From Baylisascaris procyonis (Eukaryota > Nematoda > Chromadorea > Rhabditida > Ascarididae), in contig JAZARR010000082.1 in the NCBI GenBank assembly GCA_037389465.1, positions 1,104,501-1,168,500 of the forward strand: a stretch of 64,000 nucleotides of DNA, given 5' to 3'. The notes beneath the pieces were generated by a model that made no database searches, had not been told where the DNA came from, and saw only the letters and a program-made list of their open reading frames with translations. The position numbers and the translations under genes were made by a program. Numbering within the stretch: the first letter of the stretch is position 1; every line of letters begins with the position of its first letter. Shown here piece by piece: positions 36,321-60,400 of the stretch.

Positions 36321-39300
36321 AGACAAGATGAAATTGTCAGTGATTTTCAGCAGATTTTTTTATTGTCGACACGTTATCGATGGCTCATTGAGTATAATGC
36401 GTTTCGTTTTTTGTTAAGAAAAAATTTGATGTGCAAAACCTAATGCTGCAATTTTTTAATATTTGAGTATTTCTTTTTCAAATTCATTCCATAAATGGGA
36501 GAGGAATGACTCTTTTCATATGAAGGGAAACTATGATTTTGCGTTCGTAATGTGATTGTTGCAGCTAAGTATGCGCAGCAGTTCAAACATTTGCGCAGAA
36601 TACCACAAATATTGATATATTTCGCTACTATGAGTGCTTCTTCTAATATTTGTCATACAAACATAGAAAACAATAAAAGATAAACAGTTGTGCGCGTATA
36701 TATGCTAAGAGAATGACGCACTCTTATCGTTGCACAGCCCTACACGGTCATTTGCGACCGTAGTTGTGCCTTCTCCCTCGATGGGTTTCGCATCTACCTT
36801 CCTCACAGTTGTGTTCTTAAACCAGCCCCTTTCCTCTTACTCCTCATTTTGCATGTCTCAAATACCTGAAGCAATCGTAAACAGTTTATTCAAAGTGTCA
36901 CATTCTACTGTGTTTATTTTTTGAGCCCTTTTACCCTATGATTGGGTATGGCTGTTCCTTACTTGTTGTCAATCTGTCGCATTGATTCCACTAGAAGTGC
37001 TTCATTCCCATCAGTACTATAGTCTTTTTATATCTAGATTTAATCACATATTAAATCTCATTTTTTATTATTTTCAAATGATTATTTCTTAGTAAACTGT
37101 GAGGATTGGGCCGTATTTAGAAAGTCCGATCCTCTTTTTCAGTAATTCATATATATAACGATTTCGGTTATTTCCTTGAATCATTTCGGAAATGTATCTG
37201 CTTATATTTCGTTCCTTTAATGCTTCTATTTCACCCATCAAGTGGCAAAATGCATTACTTTGACGCTGCAAAATCGTAAACTTATGTGGAAATATTTCAG
37301 AATTTTGCAGTCAGATTATCTTCGTTATTTTGTCGTTCTTCTTTCTATGTGCGATCCATTCGATGCTGCTACTGTCAATACGTAATTCTTTTTAAAACGT
37401 GTATTCTCAAAGAAATCATCTCACCTGGTCGTTGTTGCTGGAAAGAGTATTGTTTTGATCGGGGAAAGGGGGGGGGTGGAGAAGGCGACGAAGATTATCA
37501 TTTTTTGTTTCTTAGGTGGGGAAGAGTGGGGAAGAATACATAATTAATCTCGTTGAAAATAATTTCGCTATATCTGTGAAAGTTCCAAGCTAAAGCATCG
37601 AGAAAAGGTTTTGAGTATTAATGCTATTGCATTCGAGTTTATTGAGGTGAGCAACAATGCTGCGGCAATTTGTGAATATTTTGCAAAACTTCTGTTGAGT
37701 AGTAACAAAAATTTGCATATATTTATTGTTTCTGCTGGTGTTATATAATTGGCTCAAAAATTTGTCTTTTTCCACACAGCTCAGCTATTTTCACGTCAAT
37801 TCCGTTATTTGTGTTACACTTTCTCGTTGCCTATTTAATTCACTATGATATTATAAATGAAAATATGCTTGAGAAGTTGTTTAAAATTTTATTCGTTTGA
37901 AAAAACTTTTCACATATTTTAAATGAGAAATTAATGTTTATATATAGGAATGTCGTTTAGATTGTTGCATCTTTAATCAAGCTACTGTCAAATATACTTT
38001 TTTAAAGTTATAATTAATTGAATAATTTGACAGATTCTCATATTCATCCGTTTTCAACAAATTTTTTTCTGCTTTATTGGAATATATTTTATTTTTCCTA
38101 GCAGTTACAGCTCCCACTCAATTTTTTTTTTTGCGGATTTATTTTTGCATAAATCGAGCCGCAGCTGAACGTTGCACGAATCACACAAAAACAGTCATCC
38201 AAAAAATTATATAAATTTTTATCCTCTTTTATATATTTTATTTTTATCAATTTCTTGACGTTCGAAGTGTCTTGTTGTCACCAATTGCTGAAATACGTTG
38301 TAAAATATCGTCGCGCTTCTTGTTAATTTCACTTAAATTTTCATCGAGTTGATATGCGCTTCATTTGTGTTCATAGCATTCTGCGAAATTTTTATGTCAC
38401 ATTTTCGTTATTGCTTTCAATGAAATCGCTATTTGTGAATAAAATTTAATTAACTGTGCGCAGAATGCATATCAATAAAATGTTACATCAACGCTACGCG
38501 GTTGTACTGCGTTCACTTCGTCAACCAGTTGTGTAATCGATCCAATCGCTCATATAGGCTTGCAGAATCGAAAGTGCATGCAATTTTTTTAACGACGGAA
38601 ATATGTCCGATTCTTCGAGTTGATGGCTTAGCAAAGAAGGTGGTATAAATGATGGTCAATCATTGTATAATGTACATTACGCCCGCCAAATCCTGCAAAT
38701 CTATCTTCAGCGGCTGTCGAGTTGAAGTATTCTTGGTGGTTCTCGATTTGGAACTATCCGGCAAACTGAAACACTGACTCCTCAAATAAGCACAAACCAA
38801 CGTCGTCATAAAAAGATGAAGCTAGATTCAGAGCGTTACATAGTAGGTCGGTGGTTTCGTTACGAAGTTAATTATGTTGCGATGCCTCTTATAAGGTTGT
38901 GCTTAATGCAGTTTTATGGAATCGTTTATTGCATTGAAAAATGAATCAACCTATGGAATATAATAGTTGCAGCATGCTATCAGCATGTATTACTATCCTG
39001 TGCATAAGCAATCCTGTGCGTCTTCTACTGATTCATTTCTTCATTTATCGACATAAATGACGGATCGGAACGTTCCGATATTTTTGACCGCCGTGACTGT
39101 GCCACTTAGTCGCGATAGATGAAGAACGTCTGAACGAGAAGCAGATCGAAGATTTTGTTTACCGATACATGCAATGTCGAATCGTTGTCTCCATCACCTT
39201 ATGCGGAAACATTCAAGGGGGTATGTAGTATGTTTTTTAACTAATGAAATCAGTTAGACCGTTCTATTTATTTTCTGGTTATCTCAATTGCAACCCCGTT

Positions 39301-40387
39301 TACTATTGCTGTATTAATTTTGCGTAATGTTATCCATCCTTATAGCAGGGAACCCTTAGTTCCATTTTTGTAATCACCCTTCCAAAAAAAGTTTCATAAT
39401 GAAGAGGTGATTAGCATACATTATGAGCTCTTCGGGCCACAACATTCAACAAGTAACATAGATTTGGCGTGATAGGCTATGTCGAACACTAGGTCGGCAT
39501 GTTGAACTCGACCACCCGTTGACGATGTTTTCGCACTTAATGTTGCATGCCGTAACAAGTGCTCTTCGATTGTGCACACATCGTTGTCCTCTCACCACTG
39601 CGCCATATATATTCACTCTTTCCTCACACGCATATACAAATTAACTTTCCGGTCCAAACTTCGTTCACTTCCTGCTTCGACCAGCATTAATCTAGAAAAC
39701 TACATGGGTCCAAACGAGCACAGAAATTTGCCCTGTATATCCTTAGCCAAAAGAACATGTATCCGACATGCGTTTTTAATGATGGATCATATCCACCCTG
39801 ATAGAGCAATATTGAAATAAAAATAGTGGTCACTTCGGAAGGCTATTTGAAAAAGCAGGTCGATGTCAGCGATGAAGAAAAACATTAAAGTCACTAATTA
39901 ATAACTAGCTTGATGCTTCACCATAACATGGAAATTGCTTACGATGATGGATTACTCCTTGTGCACCGAAGAGCCTGTATCCTTAACCCAAGAACATGTG
40001 GTTCTCTTTGTCATGTATGAAGAAGATTTAATTTATTTTATTTTGTATGGTTTGCAATGGGGGATCATTATGACGGATTTACATATGCACTCTAGAGGGT
40101 CGAGATGACGAAAGCGTCTATGAAATTGCTTTCAAATCAATGATGGTCGGTGATGCAAAACGGTGCTTGAAAACAGCCAGCATAGGATTCTTATTGGGTT
40201 CTCTCTGCCTTAAGGCTATTCATATAAGAACGAGAGAGGACGAAAGGGATATCATCCATGCACACATACAACCACTCATTCCCTCGTTTTCCTTTATGTT
40301 TATATGTGCTTCTCAGCAACAACAAATACGAGAGTAAAACTTAGAGAATATCAATGCTTGGTTGCATCACGCCTCAATAGCTTGTTC

Positions 40388-40456
40388 ATTACGAATATGC
40401 TCATCTCCTAGAGGATTAAAGCCCTCTAGCGGGCATAATAAGATAATATTCGTAAT
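40388..40456. repeat. Nested inverted repeats
   Basis: The outer arms ATTACGAATAT (40388-40398) and ATATTCGTAAT (40446-40456) are exact. An inner pair, CTAGAGG (40408-40414) and CCTCTAG (40423-40429), folds on the same axis. It may be a tiny MITE relic or a structured element. Confidence 0.8.
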
Positions 40457-40932
40457 AACGAAGAAGATTGCTCCTTCATAACAACGGAGAAGTTCCATCC
40501 TTTTCGAGCATTTTGTTGCTTTCTTTATTCCATTATCAAGTTATATAAAATATTGGCGCATAAGAATGGGAGCTCCACTCGAACTACGTACTTTGACCCC
40601 GAACACTCGAAAGGTATATAAAACCTTGAACTTCATAAAAATTTTCAGCCACAACCTCATCACGGACCCGAGGTTTTGTGTAAATTTGTAAATTCACTAT
40701 TCAAGTTTGGAAGTTCAAACTGCATTAGGGTGCACGTTTGAAAATATGCAATCCCACTACTTTTTTGAATTATCGTTTCTCGAAATTAGAACGGTAGCAT
40801 TGAATCATCCTATTTAGCAGCTCCTGACCGCGTTTTCAAATTGCAGTTCTGCAAGTCGTCCTCCGCCGGTTTTTTCAACACACTAAATACGCGGATTTTT
40901 CTCGGCCTTTTGCCCATTTTTCGCCCATTTGT

Positions 40933-41584
40933 GACGTGTTCGGGTAATGAAATATGCATGGCTCATTGGCGACGTGTTCGGGTACTTCAGGGGAATGGAA
41001 AAAGTGTTTTATATGATTCTCAGTGTTTTTGCCGTCCATCATTGCTGTATTCTGAGAATGGTTTTATAAAAATTTTGAATGTTTCACAAGAAATGATTGG
41101 TACTGAGCCAATGAGAATGAACCATTCCCACCGATTCAATGCTAGTGCTAGTGTTTCATCCGCAGCACTTCTAAATTTGAAAAGGACATCGTAGTACTTG
41201 GAATGGGCCAAAATCAGCGAGCAAAATTCAGCAAAAAACTAGCGACAAAAACCTTTTAAAACAACCTCAAGGATGAAAGGTATGGATGGTTAAGGAAGAA
41301 GAGGCAAAGTGCATTTTAAAATTGCTTTAGATTCTATTTCTAAAAACATTAGAAGTATTCAACCTAAGATCACTCGTTTTCCATCTGCTTTACAAGTTAC
41401 TCCGTGTTGCACTGCATCTCGAGCTCAGAGACCATTGCAATATAGAGTTCACGCTGAAAGGATGGTTGGTGTGTGTGTGTGTGTGTGTGTTCGAAATGAG
41501 GTGACATCTTCGTATTGCAGTTCCGGCTGGCTTGTTGTATTGCTTTAATGAAATGTGCGTAGCTCACTGCGACGTGTTCGGGTA
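40933..41584. repeat. Short dispersed repeat, three copies
   Basis: GACGTGTTCGGGTA occurs at 40933-40946, 40971-40984 and 41571-41584. The last two copies are also preceded by related sequence (ATGAAATATGCATGGCTCAT against ATGAAATGTGCGTAGCTCAC), giving a unit of about 38 bp. Confidence 0.85.
41469..41490. repeat. (GT)n microsatellite
   Basis: About 11 uninterrupted GT units. Confidence 0.95.
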
Positions 41585-44500
41585 TTCTTTCATAGCCAAG
41601 CGGCATCCATCAAGCAAGCAGAATGGAAGGAGGTGGGCCGGCCAGTCGAGAGGGTCGCCTAATGAACACAACATCCTTCAGCATTCACATAGCACCGAAC
41701 CAGCATCGCAACGAGCACTTCACCGAGAATAAACGACGCAACACAACGTTGCCGCCCCATTGAAACGCAATCCCACACAGCAACTTCATTAATGCTTCCT
41801 TCCGAATATCGGCTACGAGACAACTTGTCATCCTGCACCAACCGGAGACAAAACTTGATTCCCTCCATTCAATTATAATCATCTCATCCCGACTTATTGT
41901 CTCTATTGCATGCTAATCATGTAGGACAGAGCATGTTATGCAGCAAGTTTGCACTGAGAAACATGCATCCTTAATCGAAATTTTACTCTTTGAAAGTTCG
42001 CTTACTTTTCTAGCCGAATGAAACATCTGCCTTGCAGAACTCCTGGTTACTAAACATGCATAGCGCACCTACATATCGTTCGAACTCCTTGTTTCGTTAG
42101 TGATAAACCTATCATTCAGGTAATCCGATCGATATTTTGTGGAATATCAACGGCTGCTATCAGTCAAAAAAGGATATTAAAAAACCAAATTATCATAAAC
42201 GTTTTGTAATCACTATTTGAAAGGAATCTTAAGTTGCTAATAAAAATATAAATTTTTTTCTGTATCATAGAACCCTTCGAATGAAATTGTTGCTTTCTTG
42301 TGTACAATATATTCGCTTAAAGCGCTCATTTTATTCATTTCAAAATCGATAAAAAATTATATAAAGAGAAGACGGACGAATGTATCGGAAAATACTTTAA
42401 ACGATCGAATATACCAATAATGTATGAAAGCTTTATTGCACTAACCGAAGCAATTTCCACAAAAATTAAGGAGAAAAAAAAACGAAAATTCCCTCTCAGA
42501 TTTTCAACATTTACTTCGAACGTTCAACGTGGCAATAGAACGTTGAAATGTGCTTATCAATGAGTGCAAATAAACCTTCTATAATATGCACTTATCAACA
42601 TATATTCACAACATTATAAAAGACTAACATTGTATCACTTTCAGAAATGCACCTCGACATTCGAAATCGTCGTCTGCTAGATTCCTCTCGCTAAATCCCC
42701 GCTCTCAACTATATAAAACTGATGCATTTGAATAGTTTCACTTCAAGTGGTTTAGTCCACCTAATCGCCATTCCTTAAAATCTAATACTGCATAGAACAA
42801 AAATAACTTCAACTATGCAACTGGTTTTCCTACGTCATACTACGGAAATAATCCATTGCCATACCACTTGGGAAGTAAAATACCCTCAGGGAGAGCGAAA
42901 GGAGGAGAACATTGACGCAATATGGGATGACTGCGAGGCAAAACAGTTGTCTCAAATTGTCTGATATGAGCTCGCCTTATCAGCTGATAAGGGGTTCTGA
43001 TGCGTTTCATGAACTAATAGGTTCACGAATTCATGTGATATGTACGTGATGCTAATAAATCGTTGTGTCTCTGTCCCCGTTACTTTACGCAACGAACGCC
43101 TGTAAGTATCCGTTGAGTGGGATGGAAAAACTATGGAGTACAAATCGAGAGAGCATTCAAAGAAATGAGGGTACAGAGAAGAAAGCAGAAACGACAACAA
43201 ACATGCAGGCGTACGAGTTCAATGAGCAGCTTTGATTGGGAGAAAAATAGAACATGAAAAATTCGCGAAGGTTGAGATAGATGAACACACGAAGAGAGCA
43301 TTGCACAATATGATTAAGGCAGCATGTGACTGAAATATTAGCCAATAACGTGCTTTTTTGATGCGCAAATATTTAATATCGATGAAAAATTATCTGCCTT
43401 TGAATGGGCTAATTACCCCTGCTAGACGGGTTTATATAGCTTAATCTGGACCTGTTACGATGAATATATGCTGATTAAAACAAGCTTTATGGAAACTTTA
43501 CGAAGTTTTTTTGCAGAGGCTGAGCTTTTTTCAACGTCGAAAACTTTTTTTCAACTTTATTCAAAGAAACTTATAAAAATATGGCAGCCTCTCATTATCA
43601 ATGACGCATTTTCTTTTTGCAATCGTCGCAACTAAACGGAACACCATAAAAAAATAAAAGTGAAGAAAATTTTCATAGGAAACAATTTAATGATTATAAC
43701 TAGAGGATGGAGGAATCAATCAGAGAGAATTTCTTAACAAATTGCGTTTCAAATTGAAAATATCTTAAAAATATAATCTTTAAAGTACAAATTAAAAGTG
43801 ATGATTTACAAATGAGTCGCAGCCATAATATTCCTTGCAACCTGGATGCTATCAATATCTTTTAAACTTCTCCTTTCAACAATTATTCCCATACTGAGAT
43901 AAGTTTACAGATGAAAATTTCAAGGGAAAAGATGGATGTTTATGCAGATATTACTACAATTATGATACGACACCTCAGAACTCATCTGTGGTGTTCCTCT
44001 TGAATTTGATAGCTGCAATGCTGAGACATACAAAACATTGGCACTTGAATATGCATGTAATGATGCACAAAAACTCAGTGGATTTACAAGATTAAAACTC
44101 ACCAACGAGATTAATGAATATTTTGGATAGAGAAACTATATTCGCTTATGAAATAACATATGGGAATATGGAAAAAAAGACGGGAAAACAAGGTGTTTTA
44201 TGAGCAGACAGGCAGCCTTAGCACAACTCCCCTTGGTGGATGTTCATTAGGCGCGCCTACTTTGATCGATTATTGGAGGGATATTTATGGCTGCGAGTGA
44301 CCGAAACATCTCTGAGTTAGGAGGGGAAGGGTATGAGAAGTATACTTGCACATATAGAATGAAGATAAACCAAAAGTCCAGCAAAAAAAACGAACACTGA
44401 TATACTTCACAGTTGTTTTTTGTTTACGGAGACGAGTGAAAAATCCGTCGTCTGTGGGCCCAGCTCGAAGCACCTGTGTGACGATACTCAGAATCGCTCG

Positions 44501-44863
44501 AACGAGACCCAGTTCGAATGCATGAAGGGAAAAGAGTAGCGACGTCGCTTAATACCTCGTAACGATCACAAATTTGGCAGCGAGTTCGGATTACTTGAAC
44601 TGAAAAAACAGAAATTTCGAAGTTTGCAGCTCATCGAAGAAAACTCCCACCGGGTTTTTCAATAGAAGAAACTCTCAATAGTCAATAGAAAACTTTCAAT
44701 GGAAGACAAAAATCAGAAAATTTTGGTATAAAGCTCAAATGGAAACTCCGATCTATAAATTAGAGTGCACCCACAACACGAATGGAAACAATCGTATTTA
44801 CGTTGAAGCGTAAAGGTGGGAATCACACAACTTGGTGAATCAGAAACGAGAAAGTAATATGGT

Positions 44864-44869
44864 TTTATT
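44864..44869 (-). other. pha-4 polyadenylation signal AATAAA
   Basis: The canonical hexamer on the minus strand, about 30 bases after the TGA at 44898. Confidence 0.65.
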
Positions 44870-44897
44870 GATTGCACATGGTCCACAATTTTGACTT

Positions 44898-56527
<11,630 letters not shown>

Positions 56528-58303
56528 TCTGTAGCTCACAATCTAGCCCTGTCACACCCACCGGTTTCGAGTAAGCCTTCGAGCCGCTTTTCCGCCGCAT
56601 TTGCTAAGCGCACTCGAAATTACGAATCTATCTTCGTTACCGTAACTTCGCGCTTTCCAGCAACCCCTTTATCGAACAGTCCGAAAAATATTGTCAGTTC
56701 CAAGAAACCGATCATCGCATCTTTGAAAGTCCATTTTTGTTTGGACTTAAGCTTAGCTCTACCCCAATCCATCAGCGCAATTTTCGCCATCTTCTAGCCA
56801 TCGGTTGAATCAACTGCTGAGTAGAAAATTATATGGTCGTCGAAGTGACTGAATTTTACGATTTTTACAGGGTGCCCTTTGACCATCAGCATCTAAAGCT
56901 CCTCACTTATAGGATGAAGCGCCCAGGAGTTTTCTCTTGGATCATATCCGTTATTTGTCTCTAAACTGTTTTCCAATAAACTCTTCCCTCAAAATGTGCT
57001 TACGGGATGCAAGGTTCTGCGCTGAGAGGCTTGAAAATGAAAAGATTCTTGAAAGTTTATCACCAGACGGTTATCACAACATGTCCTCCAGCTAGTCCAC
57101 TTCCCACGCTTGGACATGATGTTACCAATATACCCAAATATTAGCGAAAGTGCCCGCTCATGCATGCCCGCGCAGACCCCTGCCTATCGTGACGACATCT
57201 CAGTCCGAACCGAAACTTCTCTAGTGGGACGGAACACAAATATATTTTGCAACTCGAACAAAAACTAACAATAACTAGCAGCTAAAAATTTCGATAACAT
57301 TCGTCACAAATAACTGAAAAAGGAATTGATATTTTCGGAAGAAAAGAGTCCAGTTCATAATTTAACTGTTGGTTAATTTTTCAACGCATAATTTTGCTTT
57401 GTGATCTGAAAAAAAAAATGCAGAAAAAGCAACTAGAACAGATTTTTAAGTAGAACGAAAGATGAGTTTTGTCACTGTCAGCTTATGCTCCTGTGCCATA
57501 AAAGCATATAAGAAACACATAATGTAAGGATCGAAGTGAGGAACACAAACATGCAGCCATAAATAAGCTGCATAGTCGATCATAACAATACTTTGCTTGT
57601 TCAAGATGACAACTTTGAAATTTGTTCGTTTAAAAGTTATAAGTATCTCAAGGCACTTCTCAATTAGAGTGCTTATAACCATGCGCCGTAAGTTACAGTG
57701 GAACGCGAGATGCGTACTTCTGAGGCACATACTTTCTAGCGTCAAGCAAATCATTGATGTATTTGTCGTTATGGTTGCTTAATCAGCTGTTTTATTTTCC
57801 TTCATTGAACAGCTAAACTCCCTTAAATATTTCAGCAGTGATACACTTGCTTTCTCATTATTAAATCTCAAAACGAGCCAATCAACGTTATTCGATAAAA
57901 AAGAGAACTGATGAGTTAATTAGAGCGAAGTCAAATCTCAGGTCTTATCAGGTTTCTAAAGTATAATAATCAAGTGCAGGAGCTAATCAGCTGATATCAA
58001 AGTAAGGCCGCGTCCCACAGCACATCGATAGGGCGAAACATTGATAAAAGCAAAGGTTTAGTGCCACATCATCGTCATTTTCATCACTTACACAAATCAC
58101 TCATTCTAATTTCTCTCTTATGAGGGCAATTCATTCCGAACATGGCATCTTCCTTCCACAGACTCCTCAAAGAGAAGCAGTTACGTATTTTCCTATTTAG
58201 GAGTACTGGTATCTATGCAATTCATATTTTCATAACACATGCCTCGTAGACAGAGAGATTCACGGGAAAGGGGAATAAAATTTATTGCTCGCAAACTCCA
58301 AAT

Positions 58304-58371
58304 GCTTATTCGAGAGGAAAATTAACGCTTAAATTAACGCATAGGAAAACGCTTATTCGAGAGGAAAATTA
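58304..58371. repeat. 21-bp direct repeat pair
   Basis: GCTTATTCGAGAGGAAAATT followed by A occurs at 58304-58324 and 58351-58371, offset by 47 bp. Confidence 0.9.
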
Positions 58372-60339
58372 GAAAGAAGAAAACATGGCATGCAAAAGAT
58401 ACCGGGGAGGTGCGTAATTGCGAATGCTTCATTTTTTAATTGTTAGCATGCGTTCCTTGCCCCATGTGGGTGATCATCTGAACTCATTGCGATAATATGT
58501 CCGACAACGAACCGAGTATCTACGGATTCGAAGCGGACTTCTATATCTGAAGCTTCTTTTCGAGGAGGAGCGAAGTTGGATGAAGAAGAATGTTCATAAG
58601 AATTGGAATAAAATAAATGTTAATAAGTGATTCGCTTCAAGCCACGATTCCACTTTCAATAGGTGGCATAATAGAGTTCGCAATTCGGTTTTGGAGAAAA
58701 CAACAACGCAAAAAGTGTGAGTAAAAATACTTAAAAAATATGCTGCAACTTAAAGAAATTCATACTTAAAGAAGCAAAGTTTCGAGCAAAAAATAGAGTG
58801 CTGCAACCTGTGAAGTATTTATTCATCTCCTGTGAAGTATTCGTCTATATTATCTCACACATATCTATAACACTTGTTTATATTCATAACGCTTAATGCA
58901 TGGTCATTTTCAAGGAATTAAAATTTTCTTCATATATGAGGGAGGTATTATTGGTGGCAATTCCCTATTAGTTGATAACATCTAAACTGCTAATAATATG
59001 TTATTGATCAAATGGATAATTATGCTTCAATTTTTCAGAGTGAATGTGTAATGTACAAATTATTCAGATGAATGCTAAACGAAGAAGTATTCTTTCAAAA
59101 ACGCACTCAACACATCGTATCTGAGAAAAGTTTGCATTTATTTTGCCTAGTTTACTGTGAATTATAGCGCTGTTGAATAAAACAGTGAGCGAGGATAATG
59201 ATCCAAAATGTATTGCACGCAAACCAAATCGGGCAAATATTTCGAATTGATTATCATAGCGGGATGCTCGATTAAATATTTCAACTGAAATTAGCTACTG
59301 CAAATTAAAAACCAAATTGTGAATTCCCCTCATCGAAAGTTTATTAGGGAACGGTGCCCACCCGTTACAACAATACGCTCATCCGCCATACAATACGAGC
59401 AACTTAGATTCCTTTGAAAAATTAATTGGACATTAATCACTTCGTACCGATCAGACCCCTAAATGATTATATTGATCTGATGAGTACGATCGCCGTGCCA
59501 AAATCTGCCAATACAAGATGAATAAGAGTACTTGTTTCATTATGGGCATTGATCGTTGTAGATCGGAAATGGAATAGCCGTGTAGTATTGAATTTGTTCA
59601 AGTGATTTGTTCACTCTCGAGATGGTATAAACGCCTAAGAAAGCATTAAGATAGCGTTAAAGGATGAGAGAGACGATGATGATGGTGCATTTATTTATTT
59701 ATTTTTAAACGTTTATATAAAAAAAGCAATAGAAAATTCAACAATAAATATCTTTTTCTCGCAGTAATTTCAAAGAGAAGAAAACAAGTAAACTTTCAAC
59801 TCCAAATAGAAGAAGACAACCTCAATGACCCATTTCAGCTTACTCTATGTGAGAAAAATGAAATGCGAGCTTCCACGATCACTCCAATATTACCAAATAC
59901 GATAAAATAATGAAGAAGAAAGTATGCTTTTGAGTTTTGTTGATTTGAAAGACACCAAACCATTATCTTTTACCTTTTACTGGTAACGAAAAACGGATGC
60001 AGCTCAATAAACATATGAGCCAAACATTGAACATTCTCACCAAGTATAAGCAGGAATTAGTAAGGACGGAATGTAACAATGTTAGGGAAATGATGATATG
60101 GTGATGAAAGGGAATGAAGCTAGTGAGAGAGAATAGTAACTGGAAAGGAGTAAAGTTATGGGATGAAGCTTTCAGTGGTTCTCGCTCGAGAATCGCCATC
60201 GTCGACAAAGCGACAAGCCATGCAGTCGACGGTGCCAACACACGGTTGAGCAAACACAACGAAAGGCGCTCTCGGCCGTCGCTGCACACCACGAATTCAG
60301 ATGCGCCCCGGTTGATCGCTCCCGGAGGCGGCGCCACCG

Positions 60340-60400
60340 TGCTCAAGCGCCGCCCCCAATCCTTGCACCGATTGGTCGTCATTGCTAAGCGTTTATAGCT
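60340..60400 (-). promoter_or_regulatory. Promoter-like patch (TATA, CCAAT, GC box)
   Basis: Reading the minus strand, TATAAA (about 60397-60392) is followed by GACCAATCGG and GGGGGCGGCG at the edge of a GC-rich block. The order (TATA upstream of CCAAT and GC box) is not classical, so this is only a candidate distal pha-4 promoter or an enhancer. Confidence 0.22.

Larger units (their letters stand above)
35941..44863. other. Intergenic region between converging genes
   Basis: No gene is supported. Contents noted separately: hairpins at 36278 and 40388, a dispersed repeat at 40933-41584, and a (GT)n tract at 41469. Long AT-rich stretches lie at 37.8-38.6 kb and 42.1-42.7 kb. A G-run lies near 37,470. 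Confidence 0.55.

Noticed and set aside
44450..44540. tRNA-like box (CAGTTCGAATG) with an upstream GC-rich segment
   Set aside because: No cloverleaf or A box at the right spacing, and the B box mismatches the consensus.
59963..60398. Overlapping ORFs on both strands near 60.2 kb
   Set aside because: The GC-rich patch keeps several frames open; promoter-like motifs explain it at least as well.
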